DNA of 18,593 nucleotides from an uncultured Bacillota bacterium (GTDB lineage: Bacteria > Bacillota_I > Bacilli_A > Erysipelotrichales > Erysipelotrichaceae), in NCBI GenBank assembly GCA_900321955.1, contig ONXX01000013.1, forward strand, positions 10,814-29,406, given 5' to 3'. The position numbers and the translations under genes were made by a program. Below, one piece after another: positions 1 through 6,686 of the stretch (its first letter is position 1; each line of letters starts with the position of its first letter). The notes under the pieces were generated by a model that saw only the letters and a program-made list of their open reading frames with translations, did not search any database and was not told where the DNA came from.

Positions 1-93
1 GGATCCGGCAATCAGGGCAAGAACACCGTTGTCATATTTATTGGAGTCATCTTTCCTTTGCGGATAGTGCTCAAAAAACACTTTACTGTCCAT
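1..93 (-). CDS. ADP-dependent NAD(P)H-hydrate dehydratase-like protein, 5' end only
   Basis: The frame is open from ATG at 93 to the window edge and gives 31 residues. They contain the spaced pattern P-x-R-x3-S-x-K-x3-G, followed by a hydrophobic strand and AGS. This resembles the N-terminus of the YjeF C-terminal (NnrD/YxkO) ribokinase-like domain, whose consensus runs P-x-R-x3-SHKG-x2-G...GGS. That family repairs hydrated NADH and NADPH by dehydration using ADP or ATP. Here the usual H-K-G is N-K-Y, a deviation. The gene is divergent from the DUF1846 gene. AAGGG lies 1 nt from the ATG, too close for a normal ribosome binding site, and a GATAAT hexamer lies 6 nt upstream. The assignment rests on a short fragment, so the family is likely but not certain; another ribokinase-fold protein is possible. 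Confidence 0.5.
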   Translation of the reverse strand, partial: MDSKVFFEHYPQRKDDSNKYDNGVLALIAGS

Positions 94-99
94 ACCCTT

Positions 100-105
100 A
101 TTATC
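100..105 (-). promoter_or_regulatory. Candidate -10 element (GATAAT) for the nnrD-like gene
   Basis: GATAAT on the minus strand is separated from the ATG at 93 by exactly 6 nt (AAGGGT). Transcription would begin at or next to the start codon. No convincing -35 hexamer is visible 16-18 nt upstream. Confidence 0.35.
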
Positions 106-133
106 CAACAAAAATCATCTCCATGAGATATTT

Positions 134-166
134 TGTAACAATATCAGTGCCGTTTTGTTATATACT
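134..166 (+). promoter_or_regulatory. Candidate promoter of the DUF1846 gene, leaderless geometry
   Basis: TATACT at 161-166 is followed by 7 nt and then ATG at 174. An overlapping extended form, TG-T-TATATA, covers 156-164. A weak -35-like TTGTAA lies at 134-139 with longer than optimal spacing. No Shine-Dalgarno sequence precedes the ATG at 174, which fits a leaderless transcript. Confidence 0.45.
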
Positions 167-173
167 AAAAAAT

Positions 174-1652
174 ATGAAAAAAATAGGATTTGACAACAAG
201 AAGTACCTCAGACTGCAATCTCAGAACATTTCCAAACGTGTCGCAAAATTCAACAAGCTCTATCTGGAGTTTGGCGGCAAGCTGTTTGACGACAACCATG
301 CTTCAAGAGTCCTGCCGGGATTTGAACCGGATTCCAAGATCAAGATGCTGCTGAAGCTCAAGGACAAGGTCGAAATCGTCCTGGTCATCAATGCCAATGA
401 CATTGAGAAAAACAAGATGCGTTCGGATCTTGGCATCACTTATTCACAGGATCTTTTGCGTCTCATCGATTCCTTCAATCTTGTCGATCTGCAGATCGGC
501 GGCGTTGTCATCACCCATTTCAATAAACAAATCGAAGCGATCAAGCTGAGAAAGAACCTGGAGAAATCCAAGATCAAGGTCGCTTATCACTATACAATCG
601 AGAACTATCCGAACAACATCGATCACATTCTTTCCGACAACGGTTTCGGCAAGAACGAATATCTGGAAACAAGCCGAGAGATCATCGTCGTCACTGCTCC
701 GGGTCCCGGATCCGGCAAGATGGCAACCTGCCTTTCCCAGATGTACCACGACAATAAAAGAGGACTCAAATCCGGCTATGCCAAGTTCGAGACCTTCCCG
801 ATCTGGAACCTGCCGCTCAATCATCCGGTCAACCTGGCCTATGAAGCAGCGACCATCGACCTTTCCGATGTCAACATGATCGACCCTTTCCATCTGGAAG
901 CGTATAAGAAGATTGCGATCAACTACAACCGTGACGTTGAAGTCTTCCCGGTCTTAAACGATCTTCTGATCCGTGTCATGGGCAAGCAGATCTACAAGTC
1001 CCCGACCGATATGGGCGTCAACATGGTCGGCAACTGCATTTGCGATGACGAAGTCTGCCAGAAAGCAGCCAAGGATGAGATCATCCGCCGTTACTTTGAT
1101 ACGGAAATTCAGGTGAGAAAAGACGCCTTACCGGAAGACGTCTTATATAAGATGGAAACCATCATGAACAAGGCCGGCGTCACCAAGGACGACCGTCTGG
1201 TTGCCGTGAAAGCCAAGCATCTGGCCGACAAGACCGGCGAACCGGCTGTCGCCATAGAATACGACGGCAAGATCATTACCGGCAAGACCTCCAAACTGAT
1301 GGGCGCTTCTGCCGCTGCTTTACTAAACGCCATGAAGATTGCCGGCAACATCCCGGATGTCCATCTGCTTTCGGAAAGAGTCTTGGCACCGATACAGGAA
1401 CTCAAGACGACTTATCTGCACGGCCACAATCCGCGTCTTCATACCGATGAAGTATTGATTGCACTGGCTGTGGATTCCATCACTTCGGATATCTGCGATC
1501 GTGCTTTAAAGGCCTTGAAGAATCTGGAGGGTTGTGATGTGCATTCTTCCGTTTTGCTTTCACAGGTCGATATCAACGTATTTAAAAAGTTAGGCATGCA
1601 CCTAACTATGGATCCGATCTATCAGACCAAGAAGCTGTATCATCCGCGATAA
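174..1652 (+). CDS. UPF0371/DUF1846 family protein
   Basis: This 492-aa protein matches the UPF0371 (DUF1846) family along its whole length, with the early block EFGGKLFDDNHASRVLPGF, the INANDIE segment, the glycine-rich AP-GPGSGK-MATCLSQ loop at about 175-189, then KFETFPIWNLPL, HPVNLAYEAAT, IDPFHLEAY, NYNRDVEVFPV and KSPTDMGVNM. The family is conserved in many Bacillota and Actinobacteria, and its biochemical role is not established. The glycine-rich loop suggests nucleotide or phosphate binding, but that is inference. I chose ATG 174 over the in-frame ATG 123 because family members begin with a short M-x-K-I-G-F-D segment and are about 490-500 residues long, and because the extra 17 residues would span the promoter. 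The last codons overlap those of convergent nth by 13 nt. Confidence 0.93.
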   Translation: MKKIGFDNKKYLRLQSQNISKRVAKFNKLYLEFGGKLFDDNHASRVLPGFEPDSKIKMLLKLKDKVEIVLVINANDIEKNKMRSDLGITYSQDLLRLIDSFNLVDLQIGGVVITHFNKQIEAIKLRKNLEKSKIKVAYHYTIENYPNNIDHILSDNGFGKNEYLETSREIIVVTAPGPGSGKMATCLSQMYHDNKRGLKSGYAKFETFPIWNLPLNHPVNLAYEAATIDLSDVNMIDPFHLEAYKKIAINYNRDVEVFPVLNDLLIRVMGKQIYKSPTDMGVNMVGNCICDDEVCQKAAKDEIIRRYFDTEIQVRKDALPEDVLYKMETIMNKAGVTKDDRLVAVKAKHLADKTGEPAVAIEYDGKIITGKTSKLMGASAAALLNAMKIAGNIPDVHLLSERVLAPIQELKTTYLHGHNPRLHTDEVLIALAVDSITSDICDRALKALKNLEGCDVHSSVLLSQVDINVFKKLGMHLTMDPIYQTKKLYHPR

Positions 1653-2260
1653 GTACAGATTTCCTTCAAAGGGCAGTCCGTACAATCCGGTTTGGCAGCC
1701 TTGCACTTATATCTGCCGAAGAATATAAACTGATGATGAAGTTTCCCCCACTTATCTTTGGGGAAATAAGTCATCAGTTTTTCTTCGATCGTTTTGACAT
1801 CATCTTCCGCTTGCGCGATCTGCAATCTCTTGGAAACTCTTGATACATGGGTATCCACCGCAAAGGCCGGAACGTCAAAGCAGTTGTTCAGGATGACATT
1901 GGCGGTCTTGCGACCAACCCCCGGCAAGGATTCGAGTTCTTCTCTTTCGCTTGGCACCTGGCCGTCATAATACTCACATAAGACTTTGGAGAGCTTGATG
2001 ATGTTGACCGCCTTATTGTGATAAAGACCGATCGGGCGTATGATTTGTTCCACATCCTTGAGATCGGCTTTCGCCAAGGCAAAGGCATCGGGATATTTCT
2101 TAAATAATTCCGGCGTCACCGAATTGACTCTCTCATCGGTTGTCTGGGCTGAAAGCACGACAGCGATCAGCAGTTCGAAGTGATTCGCGTGATTCAATTC
2201 ACACTTCGCATCGGGGAACAGCTGATTGAGACTTCGAATGATCAGTTCACTGTTTTTCAT
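1640..2260 (-). CDS. nth: Endonuclease III (DNA glycosylase/AP lyase)
   Basis: This 206-aa protein is full length compared with E. coli Nth (211 aa). It removes oxidised pyrimidines from DNA and cleaves the resulting abasic site during base excision repair. The helix-hairpin-helix LPGVGRKTA carries catalytic Lys118, VDTHVSRV carries catalytic Asp136, and the C-terminal 4Fe-4S motif C-x6-C-x2-C-x5-C is complete at Cys186, 193, 196 and 202. The ATG at 2260 was chosen because it starts the family-like MKNSELI... and has AAGGA about 10 nt upstream; the longer open frame to 2353 lies inside dnaD. It overlaps the dnaD end by 14 nt, and the dnaD-nth pair is a known Bacillota arrangement. It is probably the last gene of the parE operon. 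Confidence 0.97.
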   Translation of the reverse strand: MKNSELIIRSLNQLFPDAKCELNHANHFELLIAVVLSAQTTDERVNSVTPELFKKYPDAFALAKADLKDVEQIIRPIGLYHNKAVNIIKLSKVLCEYYDGQVPSEREELESLPGVGRKTANVILNNCFDVPAFAVDTHVSRVSKRLQIAQAEDDVKTIEEKLMTYFPKDKWGKLHHQFIFFGRYKCKAAKPDCTDCPLKEICTYRG

Positions 2261-2747
2261 TGCGCAGTATTCCTTCAATGTAGGCCATCTTGACCTTGCG
2301 CTGTGCTTCCGCAATACGCAAAGCTTCAATGAAGGCAGATTGTGAATATTCACTGATCAGATCGTTCATCTTCTGCAGTTCCAAAGAAGATAGAGGACGG
2401 CCGAAGACATCTTCCGTCGTATCGTAGAGATCTTTGTTTTCCGAGATCTCGTATTTTTCCGGATCGAATTCAAAGATCCCGTCAATATCAAAAACCAGAC
2501 CCTTGGCATTGGTCGACAGTTTCAGGTAATGCTTGGCAACCAAAGATGCGATGATCTTGTCGATCTCTTTTGTCGTCTTGTGCAGTTTGCCTGTCAGATA
2601 TTCATAAGTGATCGCTTTACGGGATGTCTTGCAAAGATCGATCAGAAGAATCAGGATCGTCTCATCGGCGTTCAGATTCAGCTTATCGAAGTTTTCCAGG
2701 ATCCAGTTTTTCCGATCAAAATAGGATTCCTTATACCACTTTTTCAT
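2247..2747 (-). CDS. dnaD: DnaD-like replication initiation protein, short form
   Basis: This 166-aa protein has a winged-helix N-terminal region (about 20-95, with LNADETILILLIDLC and a helix-turn-helix-like stretch) and a short DnaB_2/DnaD C-terminal helical domain (about 117-166, ELQKMNDLISEY through YIEGILRN). DnaD remodels DNA at oriC and at restarting forks and helps load the helicase in low-GC Gram-positives. Adjacency to nth supports the call. B. subtilis DnaD is about 232 aa. Here the protein stops inside the YxxxIxxxW motif: Tyr and Ile are present, the Trp position is Glu, and the DNA-binding tail is absent. ATG 2747 overlaps the mtnN stop as ATGA and has AGAGGT about 4-5 nt upstream. 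Confidence 0.82.
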   Translation of the reverse strand: MKKWYKESYFDRKNWILENFDKLNLNADETILILLIDLCKTSRKAITYEYLTGKLHKTTKEIDKIIASLVAKHYLKLSTNAKGLVFDIDGIFEFDPEKYEISENKDLYDTTEDVFGRPLSSLELQKMNDLISEYSQSAFIEALRIAEAQRKVKMAYIEGILRNEKQ

Positions 2748-3416
2748 TTGTACCTCTTGATGATCTCCTTGCACAGTCTCGCAGCTTTTTCGCAAACCGC
2801 CTCCAGATGGAATTCAAAATGTTTGTAGTTGCCCTGTACCAAAGTCTCATCGGAGATCGAACGGATGATGGAGACCGGCGTATGATAGGCGTAACAGACA
2901 CCCGCAACTGCTGCCCCTTCCATTTCACCGCACAGAGCTTCCGGATAATGGCGTTTGATTACTTTTAGCTGTGTCTTGGTGCGTATGAATTCATCAGCCG
3001 AAACAATGCCGCCGATGTGCATGGTCGGATCGCTGATCTTCTTCGCGATCGAAACAACTTCATCGCTGCAGCCAAAGCTCGTATAGAGCGAATCGAAGCT
3101 CCTTTTCCAGCCCGGCACATCAAAGCGCCATGCGGCCGTCTTGTCGGCAATGACCACATCGCCGATATGGACGTTTTCTTTTAAGGATCCGGCACAGCCA
3201 AGGTTGATGATCAGTTCCGGTTTGTATTTTTCAATGAGTGAAGCAGTGGACAAAGCCGCATAGAGCTGACCGACACCGCATCTGGAAACCACGATTTCCT
3301 TATTTGCCAAAGTTCCCAGATAGTATTCATTGTCCAGGGCTTCGTCATGATAGAGAAGTTTCTTTCCCTTGACGGTTTTGACGTCTTTCTTTCATCGCAC
3401 AGATTACCGCAATCAT
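2744..3416 (-). pseudogene. mtnN: 5'-methylthioadenosine/S-adenosylhomocysteine nucleosidase, frameshifted
   Basis: MtnN hydrolyses methylthioadenosine and S-adenosylhomocysteine to adenine and a thiopentose, linking methionine salvage and AI-2 synthesis. The natural start is ATG 3416, coupled as ATGA to the yqeM stop and encoding the family-like N-terminus [10 protein letters not shown]. That frame hits a stop at 3347-3345. The rest of the enzyme, from KDVKTVKGKKLL onward, is in the +1 frame with no ATG of its own; a TTG at 3310 is the only obvious later start and would omit about 36 residues. The start-to-stop length is 673 nt, one more than a multiple of three. The distal part keeps NLGCAGS, GEMEGAAVA (catalytic-loop Glu) and RSISDE (catalytic Asp), but the Glu12 loop of the E. 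coli enzyme is disrupted. This may be a true lesion or a sequencing error. Confidence 0.82.
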
Positions 3417-4114
3417 TTCTTCCACCCCACAATCAATATCTTTTCATCTTCCACAAAGTCTTCAACGATCTTTACATCAAAATAGAGTTCCATCTTCTCT
3501 TTGATCAGTTTTGGATCAAACACATTCTGGGAATGGTTCTCCTGAATCATTCCATTTGGTGTATAGAAAGTAAAATGTTCGTGGATCGTATCATCAAACG
3601 GATCCGAACTGATCGTCCACTGGTACGGCACATCTTTGACATAGCCTTCCTCAATGTACTGTTCCCTGAACTCTTCGATCCGCTTTTTATGATGCATATC
3701 AAAGATCAGCCGGCCTTGATCATTCAAATGCTTATGCGCACACCTAAAGAAGGCATCAAGTTCCTCTTCATAGAGGTAGTTGATCGAATCGCAGATGCAA
3801 AGGATCAGATCAAACTTCTTGCCAAGATCATAGTCTGTCATATTCAAGAGAAGATAGTCGCCGTCAAAATTGGCTTTGGAGGCTTCCTTCATTTCTGCCG
3901 AGATATCGGAAGCCGTCACGTCATAGCCCTTGTTTTTCAAGATGCCGGCCATAACACCGGAACCGGAAGCCAGTTCCAGAACGGTCTTGAACTCTTCTTC
4001 TTCGATGTATTTCAGCCAAAGCGACAAAGCTTCTTCATCCTGAAGAAGCTCATCATAATATTGCGCAAGCATTTCATAGTTGCTTACATTTCGACTGTTG
4101 GCAGATCCTTCCAT
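3413..4114 (-). CDS. yqeM: Class I SAM-dependent methyltransferase, YqeM-like
   Basis: This 233-aa Rossmann-fold methyltransferase shows motif [10 protein letters not shown] at 45-53, the acidic residue ending strand 2 at Asp70 (TASD), NMTDYD at 91-96 and the strand-4 block [14 protein letters not shown] at 101-114. Position immediately after rsfS matches B. subtilis yqeM. The substrate is unknown; the start of the protein ([12 protein letters not shown]) is typical of the YqeM group. ATG 4114 has GGAAGG close upstream and overlaps rsfS by 31 nt. An in-frame ATG at 4072 would remove the overlap but has no ribosome binding site. The stop overlaps the original mtnN start as ATGA, which is notable because methyltransferases release the S-adenosylhomocysteine that MtnN degrades. 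Confidence 0.88.
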   Translation of the reverse strand: MEGSANSRNVSNYEMLAQYYDELLQDEEALSLWLKYIEEEEFKTVLELASGSGVMAGILKNKGYDVTASDISAEMKEASKANFDGDYLLLNMTDYDLGKKFDLILCICDSINYLYEEELDAFFRCAHKHLNDQGRLIFDMHHKKRIEEFREQYIEEGYVKDVPYQWTISSDPFDDTIHEHFTFYTPNGMIQENHSQNVFDPKLIKEKMELYFDVKIVEDFVEDEKILIVGWKK

Positions 4115-4305
4115 AATCCTTCCAGGTTATAGTATTCCCTTTCCCCATCATAGAACACATGGCAGACAACATCGCCCAAATCGATCAAAAGCCACTTGCT
4201 GGAATCATCAATGTAGCTGTGCCGAACACTGTAGCCTTCCATGGCCGCTTGCTTCGCCAGTTTCTCATCCATCGCATCATATGCTGTTCTCAATAAATCT
4301 TTCAT
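4084..4305 (-). CDS. rsfS: Ribosome silencing factor RsfS, internally shortened
   Basis: RsfS binds ribosomal protein uL14 and blocks subunit joining under nutrient limitation; family members are about 105-118 aa. This open frame encodes only 73 aa. Residues 1-18 align with the family N-terminal helix (MxELLKxAxxALDEKKAED-like), and residues 23-73 align with the C-terminal half: [15 protein letters not shown], then [14 protein letters not shown]. The central block normally containing DIxxLD...DYFVIxxGxS is absent, so about 35-40 residues are missing in frame. A stop codon lies two codons upstream of ATG 4305, so no longer version is possible in this frame. The gene overlaps yqeK by 29 nt and yqeM by 31 nt. 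It may be non-functional or a minimal version. Confidence 0.8.
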   Translation of the reverse strand: MKDLLRTAYDAMDEKLAKQAAMEGYSVRHSYIDDSSKWLLIDLGDVVCHVFYDGEREYYNLEGLWKDLPTVEM

Positions 4306-4873
4306 TCTTTACTTCTTTAATATACCTTTCAACATCTTTTTCAAGCATCTCATATGCTTTATAAAGATCTTTTTCGGCGATTTCCACAATGCCGTCATTA
4401 ATCTTACGCAAAGGTTCTCTCTTATCCGCAATATACAAGATCAAAGAGAGCTTGTCTCTGGAATTGCAGATCGTGTGATTGTAGATCGCATTGAGGATAT
4501 CCTTGTCATGAAAATTACATTTTTCCCTAAGATAATACTTGCCCACCCAGCTGTGATAGACACCAAGCGATCCGTTTAACTTGTCCGGATCGTAGTGACG
4601 CAGGTAGTCTTCCAGAACCGCATCATAGGAGTGATCCGGGAACTTGCACACATCGTGCAAGAGGCCGGCCATATAGGCCTTTTTCTCGTCCACTTTATGA
4701 AACTTTGCCAGTTTCTTGCATAACGATGCAACCGACAAAGAGTGTTCAAAGCGGGAAGACTTCATATTTTTGGCAATGAGCGGCTTGAGAAGCTCCGGAT
4801 CATTGAGGATCTTCTTGCGAAGCTTATGATCCAGCTTCATGAAATTATCAAAGGTAATGTCTTCAAAATTCAT
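4277..4873 (-). CDS. yqeK: HD-domain bis(5'-nucleosyl)tetraphosphatase YqeK
   Basis: This 198-aa HD-domain protein carries the ordered metal ligands of the YqeK family: His44 (RFEHS), His73-Asp74 (AGLLHDVCK), His107 (YHSW), His133 (NHT) and Asp150 (IADKREP, matching the family ADKxxP). Bacterial YqeK proteins hydrolyse the alarmone Ap4A symmetrically to ADP, and the order yqeI-yqeK-rsfS supports the assignment. In B. subtilis nadD lies directly upstream; here yqeK follows yqeI with an ATGA overlap and nadD is absent. The N-terminal 35 residues are slightly longer than usual and show no NadD nucleotidyltransferase motif. ATG 4873 was chosen for the coupled overlap and the family-like length. 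Confidence 0.93.
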   Translation of the reverse strand: MNFEDITFDNFMKLDHKLRKKILNDPELLKPLIAKNMKSSRFEHSLSVASLCKKLAKFHKVDEKKAYMAGLLHDVCKFPDHSYDAVLEDYLRHYDPDKLNGSLGVYHSWVGKYYLREKCNFHDKDILNAIYNHTICNSRDKLSLILYIADKREPLRKINDGIVEIAEKDLYKAYEMLEKDVERYIKEVKNERFIENSI

Positions 4874-5157
4874 GGCAAAAGGATCTTCTTCTCTCTTGAA
4901 GGCTTGTATAAGACAAGGGTCTTGCCGATCTTCTGTACCAGCTGTGCACCGGTATTGGCACACAGTTCAACGGCAATCTCATTCATATCGAGTTCGCAGG
5001 TCTTCAAAACCGAAACCTTAATCAGTTCTCTTGCCTTCAAGGCTTCTTTTACCGATGTATACAGATGATCGCTGAGACCATCTTTGCCGATCTGGAAGAT
5101 CGCGTTCTCATTGACCGCGAGGCTTCGCAGATAGCGTTTCTGTTTTCCGTTTAACAT
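4870..5157 (-). CDS. yqeI: CRM-domain RNA-binding protein YhbY/YqeI
   Basis: This 95-aa single CRM-domain protein shows the GKDGLS loop at 24-29 (family GxxG), the KARELIKVSVL strand at 41-51 and the terminal IGKTLVLYK strand at 77-85. YhbY-type proteins bind ribosomal precursor RNA and associate with pre-50S particles, so a role in large-subunit assembly is likely. The ATG directly abuts the yqeH stop (TAA-ATG), and GAGGT lies about 10 nt upstream within the end of yqeH, indicating translational coupling. It sits between the ribosome-assembly GTPase gene yqeH and yqeK, as expected for this conserved cluster apart from the missing aroE and nadD. Confidence 0.95.
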   Translation of the reverse strand: MLNGKQKRYLRSLAVNENAIFQIGKDGLSDHLYTSVKEALKARELIKVSVLKTCELDMNEIAVELCANTGAQLVQKIGKTLVLYKPSREKKILLP

Positions 5158-6201
5158 TTAAATATCGACCTCACATTCATATAGACGGCAATTGGCCAAA
5201 GAGTGCACATAGGCCAGACATTCGCCGTTGATCTTGATCATGCCCAAGCCCTTGATCACGATGAGCTTCTCCTTCTGGATGCTGTAATCCGTGATGCCAA
5301 GAGGCTTTACCCTCAGGACAAATTCACAATAGTGTTTCTGGTAGTAATCATCACCGTTTTCATAGCGTGTACGGTGGATCTTATTCTGGTTGTTGATATA
5401 GAAAGTCACGCTGGCCTTGTCTTTCGGAATGATGTCCACCCGCAAGAGTCCGAAATAGAAATAGGACTGCGGATCCTTGACCTGGAAGACCTGCGGACGG
5501 ATCATCTTGTCGATCTTGGACAGCTTGTATTTCTCAATATTGAGATAGGTTGCGTAATTATCGACATCGACCAAACCCGGTGTATCAACAAAGCGGTAAT
5601 TCTTATAAGCGATCTCCACTTCTTCCAGGGTCGTGCCCGGATAAATGGAAGTCGTTAAAGATTTTGAGTTAAGCAGTTTATTGATCAACGAAGACTTTCC
5701 GGCGTTTGCCCGTCCGGCAAAGACGATCGTATCGCGGCCGAGTTCCTTCAGAAGCTGGAAGAACTGTTCGTTGAAACGCGATTCGAATTTGTTTGTCAGC
5801 AAAGCTGCCCTGATGTTGCCATAGCGGGAATTGAGATCGAAAAGAATCTTGGAAAAAAGACGGTCGATCTTTCTTTCTGTCATGTTCTCGGGCAAGAGAT
5901 CGGTCTTGTTGATGATCATCAAAACATCCCTGCCCTTGAAAAGCTCGAGAAGATCATCTTCCTTCAAACAGAAAGCATCCAGAATATCGACGATCAATAC
6001 AAACAAGGCGTTGGAATAGCGGTTGTAAATATTGATGATCTTTTCGTTGGTCACATAATTCGTCTTGAAATGACCGGTATCCCCGTAATGCGACAGACGA
6101 AAACAGCGCTGGCAATAATCCTGCTCCAAATCCACGACGTAACCGACGCCTTCTTTATCTTTTGTCTGTAATGGTATACCACAGCCTCTACATTTCTTCA
6201 T
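5158..6201 (-). CDS. yqeH: Ribosome biogenesis GTPase YqeH
   Basis: YqeH is a circularly permuted GTPase needed for 30S subunit assembly. In this 347-aa protein a zinc-finger-like region comes first (Cys4, Cys7, Cys30, Cys33). The G motifs then appear in permuted order: NKTD (G4) at 98-101, the P-loop GRANAGKSS (G1) at 163-171, the TT before LEEVE (G2) near 190-191, and DTPG (G3) at 206-209. The C-terminal half forms the family's RNA-binding region. I prefer ATG 6201 (MKKCRGCG, with GGAG 11 nt upstream) to ATG 6210, where GGAG would be only 2 nt away. It overlaps yqeG by 14 nt and abuts yqeI. Confidence 0.96.
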   Translation of the reverse strand: MKKCRGCGIPLQTKDKEGVGYVVDLEQDYCQRCFRLSHYGDTGHFKTNYVTNEKIINIYNRYSNALFVLIVDILDAFCLKEDDLLELFKGRDVLMIINKTDLLPENMTERKIDRLFSKILFDLNSRYGNIRAALLTNKFESRFNEQFFQLLKELGRDTIVFAGRANAGKSSLINKLLNSKSLTTSIYPGTTLEEVEIAYKNYRFVDTPGLVDVDNYATYLNIEKYKLSKIDKMIRPQVFQVKDPQSYFYFGLLRVDIIPKDKASVTFYINNQNKIHRTRYENGDDYYQKHYCEFVLRVKPLGITDYSIQKEKLIVIKGLGMIKINGECLAYVHSLANCRLYECEVDI

Positions 6202-6685
6202 GAAGCACATTTCTCCAAATAAATTTTTCGATTCTTCTGTTAAAAGCGGTCATCTTCGAATCCTTTTCCTGTAACTGCCGGCAATAGATGCCATGACAGC
6301 CGCTTAAGTTAGCACCCAGGATGTCGGTGATCAGCTGATCACCCATGACGATCGTTTTCGACGGGGTCGTATTCATTTTCTTACATACGGCCCAATAGGA
6401 AAACGGCAAAGGTTTTAAGGCCAGATGCCAGTAATCGGTGTCCATATCCCCTAAAAACATCTTAACCCGTTTTTCGTTGTTGTTGGAAAAGATAACGACC
6501 TTAAATCCCGCAGCCTTGAGATCTTCGATGAATTTTCTCGCTCGATCATCGCAGGATCCGGTATTGGGCACGGCGATCGTATTGTCAACGTCCAATAAGA
6601 CCGTGTCAAAACCCTTTTCCCTGTAAGCCGGGATATCCAGGTCGGTAAAGATATTCAATTTCTCTTTTGGTCTAAAAATCGACAT
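6188..6685 (-). CDS. yqeG: HAD superfamily (subfamily IIIA) phosphatase YqeG
   Basis: This 165-aa protein carries the HAD motifs in order: DVDNT with the nucleophile Asp32 and Asp34, FSNN (motif II), a lysine in the ALKPLPF segment, and GDQLITDILGAN (motif III/IV). YqeG proteins are HAD-IIIA phosphatases related to phosphatidylglycerophosphate and sugar-phosphate phosphatases; the substrate in this organism is not known. ATG 6685 lies 1 nt after the parC stop, and no Shine-Dalgarno sequence is visible, so translation probably depends on ribosomes finishing parC. The longer open frame to 6763 lies within parC and is not family-like. yqeG precedes yqeH exactly as in B. subtilis. Confidence 0.94.
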   Translation of the reverse strand: MSIFRPKEKLNIFTDLDIPAYREKGFDTVLLDVDNTIAVPNTGSCDDRARKFIEDLKAAGFKVVIFSNNNEKRVKMFLGDMDTDYWHLALKPLPFSYWAVCKKMNTTPSKTIVMGDQLITDILGANLSGCHGIYCRQLQEKDSKMTAFNRRIEKFIWRNVLHEEM

Positions 6686-6686
6686 A

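Noticed and set aside
117..129. Small inverted repeat ATCTC-CAT-GAGAT as an operator
   Set aside because: Five-base arms are expected by chance and nothing links it to a known regulator.
123..173. Upstream in-frame start for the DUF1846 gene
   Set aside because: The extra 17 residues are not family-like, have no ribosome binding site and would cover the promoter.
444..893. 149-codon minus-strand frame inside DUF1846
   Set aside because: It lies entirely opposite a highly conserved coding region and has no recognisable domain or start signal.
3345..3416. Programmed +1 frameshifting in mtnN
   Set aside because: There is no slippery codon pair, stalling stop codon or stimulatory structure of the known kinds; mutation or sequencing error is simpler.
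3211..3432. 73-codon minus-strand frame at the mtnN start
   Set aside because: It is the third frame across the mtnN/yqeM junction; its sequence resembles nothing and the coupled ATG at 3416 explains the region better.
3347..4132. Long plus-strand open frame of 261 codons
   Set aside because: It is antisense to yqeM and mtnN, has low-complexity hydrophobic content and no ribosome binding site; it mirrors the coding strand.
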